NCBI GenBank assembly: GCA_904501775.1
Contig: CAJGCJ010000094.1
Location: 1 to 7,643, forward strand
DNA: 7,643 bases
Reading direction: 5' to 3'
Origin: an uncultured Bacteroidaceae bacterium
GTDB taxonomy: Bacteria; Bacteroidota; Bacteroidia; Bacteroidales; Bacteroidaceae
The translations under genes were made by a program, and so were the position numbers. This document shows, in pieces, positions 6,291 through 7,643 of this stretch; within the stretch, counting starts at the first letter, position 1, and each line of letters begins with the position of its first letter. The notes under the pieces were generated by a model. The model ran no database searches. It saw only the letters and a program-made list of their open reading frames with translations, and was not told the origin of the DNA.

Positions 6291-6325
6291 AAAAAAAAGG
6301 TGCGAACTCAAACTAGTTTACCACC
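6291..6325 (-). terminator. Terminator or attenuator hairpin with eight T, upstream of the lipoprotein gene
   Basis: On the - strand GGTG (6325-6322) pairs with CACC (6302-6299), an extra G-C pair and AACT/AGTT (6318-6315 with 6308-6305) extend the stem, and eight T follow at 6298-6291. The left arm is the same sequence that closes the long leader hairpin, so the two folds exclude each other. Confidence 0.55.
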
Positions 6326-6367
6326 AGGCCTACCACAGCCCACACACACGCTAATAAGAGCCCACAC

Positions 6368-6403
6368 CTATGGTGTAAGTTCTTGTGTGCGTGATTTGTT
6401 CAT
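6368..6403 (-). CDS. Possible 11-codon leader peptide inside the structured leader
   Basis: The ATG at 6403 opens MNKSRTQELTP and ends with TAG at 6370-6368. It starts in the single-stranded part of the leader and its codons cover one arm of the 9-bp and 5-bp helices, so a translating ribosome would open the long hairpin. There is no run of one amino acid, so it is not a classical amino-acid sensing leader. A mini-ORF this short can occur by chance. Confidence 0.28.
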   Translation of the reverse strand: MNKSRTQELTP

Positions 6404-6473
6404 CTTTACTATAATGTGGTAATTTGGTGGTAAATAAGAACAATCAATATGTCTTGCCGTCAATACGGCATTG

Positions 6474-6481
6474 CAAAGATA
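6474..6481 (-). promoter_or_regulatory. Possible second -7 box for the leader RNA
   Basis: TATCTTTG on the - strand matches TAnnTTTG and repeats the downstream bases of the first box (both continue CAATG). No good -33 element is found at 19-21 bases, so it is weaker than 6557-6587. Use of it would remove the first 80 nt of the leader. Confidence 0.33.
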
Positions 6482-6556
6482 GCAACAGCAAGCGATAAAT
6501 ATAAAATCAAGCTAATATTCCTCACTGCTAACGCTGTCTATCTTCACAAATCATTG

Positions 6557-6587
6557 CAAAGGTAAGATTTTTAAGTTCAAAACCAAT
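6557..6587 (-). promoter_or_regulatory. Promoter of the leader RNA and lipoprotein gene (ATTG-N19-TACCTTTG)
   Basis: On the - strand ATTG (6587-6584) and TACCTTTG (6564-6557) are 19 bases apart. The start would be near 6550, just beyond the tRNA-Lys terminator, giving a leader of about 315 nt before the lipoprotein ATG. Confidence 0.7.
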
Positions 6588-6597
6588 ACGATGAAGC

Positions 6598-6631
6598 AAA
6601 AAAAAGACAGCTACCGAAGTAACTGTCTTTT
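6598..6631 (-). terminator. Intrinsic terminator of tRNA-Lys
   Basis: On the - strand 6631-6619 pairs with 6614-6602 (13 pairs, one G-U) around a TTCG tetraloop closed by C-G, followed by a run of T to 6598. It begins two bases after the tRNA. Confidence 0.93.
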
Positions 6632-6632
6632 G

Positions 6633-6705
6633 TACGCCGTCAGGGACTCGAACCCTGGACCCATTGATTAAGAGTCAATTGCTCTACCAACTGAGCTAAC
6701 AGCGC
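6633..6705 (-). tRNA. tRNA-Lys (anticodon CTT)
   Basis: A 73-nt cloverleaf on the - strand. The acceptor stem GCGCTGT pairs with ACGGCGT, with G-U at positions 1-72 and 5-68. D-stem is GCTC/GAGC with the usual GG in the loop. The anticodon stem ATTGA/TCAAT encloses CTCTTAA, anticodon CTT, which reads AAG. T-stem CAGGG/CCCTG encloses TTCGAGT. Discriminator A is at 6633, and CCA is not encoded. It has its own promoter and terminator. Confidence 0.97.
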
Positions 6706-6730
6706 GTCACTGCTTTTCTCAAATGCGTTG

Positions 6731-6761
6731 CAAAGGTACGCAAATTTTATTCAAATGCAAA
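6731..6761 (-). promoter_or_regulatory. Promoter of tRNA-Lys (TTTG-N19-TACCTTTG)
   Basis: On the - strand TTTG (6761-6758) and TACCTTTG (6738-6731) are exactly 19 bases apart. The start is expected near 6725, about 20 bases before the tRNA. Confidence 0.92.
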
Positions 6762-6854
6762 ATTTATAGGCATTTTTTAACTACAAAAGAGATAAATTTA
6801 TTCCCCACCCCTTAAAAAGGCTTTTTTGCACTGAACAGCAGACATCCATATAAG

Positions 6855-6886
6855 ATAATGGACTCTCCTTGTCGAGAGTCCATTAT
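6855..6886 (-). terminator. Hairpin past the tyrS stop, probable terminator
   Basis: A perfect 13-bp stem (6855-6867 with 6874-6886) with a 6-nt loop lies about 54 bases beyond the tyrS stop. The bases after it on the - strand are not a clean T-run, so it may act with a factor or mainly protect the mRNA 3' end. Confidence 0.5.
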
Positions 6887-6939
6887 GCTGCATCTACCGG
6901 ATTTACCGGTTATAAATACCGTTTACTTTATATGCAATA

Positions 6940-7643
6940 TTACTTTGCTATAATAAGGTAGTAGTTCTTTTTACCCTTCTGTACAAGTACATACTTGTCG
7001 TTCAAGAGACTTTCGGTTGTTATTACCTGATCGAAGGCTGCCAATTTCTCCTTATTGACAGATACTCCACCACCCTGTACGAGCTTACGCATCTCGCCTT
7101 TTGAAGGGAATACTGCTGCATGCTCGGTTGTGAGGTCTACTGCCTTAACGCCCTCTTCGAACAATAAACGCTCAACCTCGAAACGGGGAACACCGTCAAA
7201 CACCGCAAGCAATGTATCCTCGTCGAGTGAACGGAGTGCATCAGATGTTGAGTTGCCGAACAGGATATTTGATGCGTCAACAGCCTTGTTGTACTCCTCC
7301 TCGCCATGCACCATCACTGTAACCTCTTGTGCAAGACGCTTTTGTAACAGACGCAAATGGGGAGCCTCGGCATGCTGTGCTATGAGTGAATCAATCTCCT
7401 CTTTATCGAGCGAGGTGAATATCTTGATATATTTGTCGGCATCGGCATCGCTCACATTGAGCCAGAACTGGTAGAAACGATAAGGTGTGGTGTATCGCTT
7501 GTCGAGCCAGATGTTGCCCTGCTCGGTTTTACCGAACTTCTTGCCATCGGCCTTTGTAATCAGCGGACATGTGAGTGCAAACACCTCGTTGCCCGACATT
7601 TTTCTTATCATCTCGGTACCTGTTGTGATGTTGCCCCACTGGT
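6940..7643 (-). CDS. tyrS: Tyrosyl-tRNA synthetase, C-terminal part (runs off the window)
   Basis: The reading frame is open to the window edge and shows the last 233 residues of a protein usually about 420-430 long; the N-terminal Rossmann part with the HIGH motif lies outside. The visible part begins QWGNITTG, a conserved segment of the tyrosine-binding domain, followed by FALTCPLITKADGKKFGKTE. KFGKT (DNA 7525-7539) is the TyrRS form of the KMSKS loop that binds ATP. The next region (YTTPYRFYQFWLN and on) is the helical anticodon-binding domain. The last 60 or so residues, with the GGGVSVN segment, form an S4-type RNA-binding domain. The enzyme charges tRNA-Tyr in the cytoplasm and is essential. 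An internal ATG at 7611 is not the real start. tRNA-Lys lies downstream with its own promoter. Confidence 0.97.
   Translation of the reverse strand, partial: QWGNITTGTEMIRKMSGNEVFALTCPLITKADGKKFGKTEQGNIWLDKRYTTPYRFYQFWLNVSDADADKYIKIFTSLDKEEIDSLIAQHAEAPHLRLLQKRLAQEVTVMVHGEEEYNKAVDASNILFGNSTSDALRSLDEDTLLAVFDGVPRFEVERLLFEEGVKAVDLTTEHAAVFPSKGEMRKLVQGGGVSVNKEKLAAFDQVITTESLLNDKYVLVQKGKKNYYLIIAK

Larger units (their letters stand above)
6291..6550 (-). ncRNA. Structured leader or small RNA with long nested hairpin
   Basis: This 398-base gap between the lipoprotein ATG and tRNA-Lys holds a - strand RNA candidate. From the promoter at 6557-6587 the RNA first shows a hairpin TGCCGT/ACGGCA (6470-6455). 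It then makes one long nested fold: 6434-6425 with 6326-6317 (10 bp), 6421-6415 with 6337-6331 (7 bp), 6393-6385 with 6349-6341 (9 bp, one G-U), 6384-6381 with 6359-6356 (4 bp), and 6376-6372 with 6368-6364 (5 bp), about 35 pairs in all. The one G-U pair would be A-C on the other strand, agreeing with - strand transcription. A U8 terminator follows, built from the closing arm. It could be a regulated leader of the lipoprotein gene or an independent small RNA. I do not recognise a named riboswitch. Confidence 0.55.

Noticed and set aside
6889..6931. Repeated ACCGG motifs as a possible binding site
   Set aside because: Short, imperfect spacing and located after the tyrS stop; too weak to call.

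Overview
The window looks like chromosomal DNA of a Bacteroidales bacterium (Bacteroides/Prevotella-like). The strongest sign is a recurring promoter of the Bacteroidetes primary-sigma type, TTTG-N19-TAnnTTTG. It is perfect or near perfect upstream of both tRNA genes and at several other sites, while clear Shine-Dalgarno sequences are mostly absent. SPII lipoproteins and a patatin/beta-barrel outer-membrane protein fit this. No transposase, integrase, phage gene or CRISPR array is visible.

Layout: (1) 1-2488, + strand: a strong hairpin, then a complete patatin-like phospholipase with signal peptide, POTRA-like region and C-terminal outer-membrane barrel. (2) 2523-2682, + strand: a self-contained tRNA-Arg(ACG) unit with promoter, tRNA and terminator. 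(3) 2683-3050: a gene-free stretch with one perfect DnaA box, a perfect + strand promoter and, on the - strand, a well-folded candidate small RNA of about 136 nt with its own promoter and U-tract. (4) 3051-4333, + strand: a two-gene, ATGA-overlapping operon of an unrecognised soluble protein and a small cysteine (dual-specificity type) phosphatase. (5) 4371-5291, - strand: a small acidic cytoplasmic protein and a lipocalin-like lipoprotein, preceded by a promoter whose spacer holds a perfect 14-bp palindrome (probable operator), and ended by a strong terminator. (6) 5371-6587, - strand: a 287-residue lipoprotein gene preceded by a leader of about 315 nt. The leader carries a long nested hairpin, an 11-codon mini-ORF and a competing terminator with eight U residues, a layout that suggests transcription attenuation. 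(7) 6598-6761, - strand: a tRNA-Lys(CTT) unit with promoter and terminator. (8) 6940-7643, - strand: the C-terminal part of tyrosyl-tRNA synthetase, running off the window edge.

The genes do not form one pathway. The most interesting parts are non-coding: the structured - strand RNA at 2875-3010, which faces a convergent + strand promoter, and the switch-like leader at 6291-6550. The patatin-like protein, tRNAs and TyrS are confident calls. The 3051 and 5371 genes have no function I can assign.
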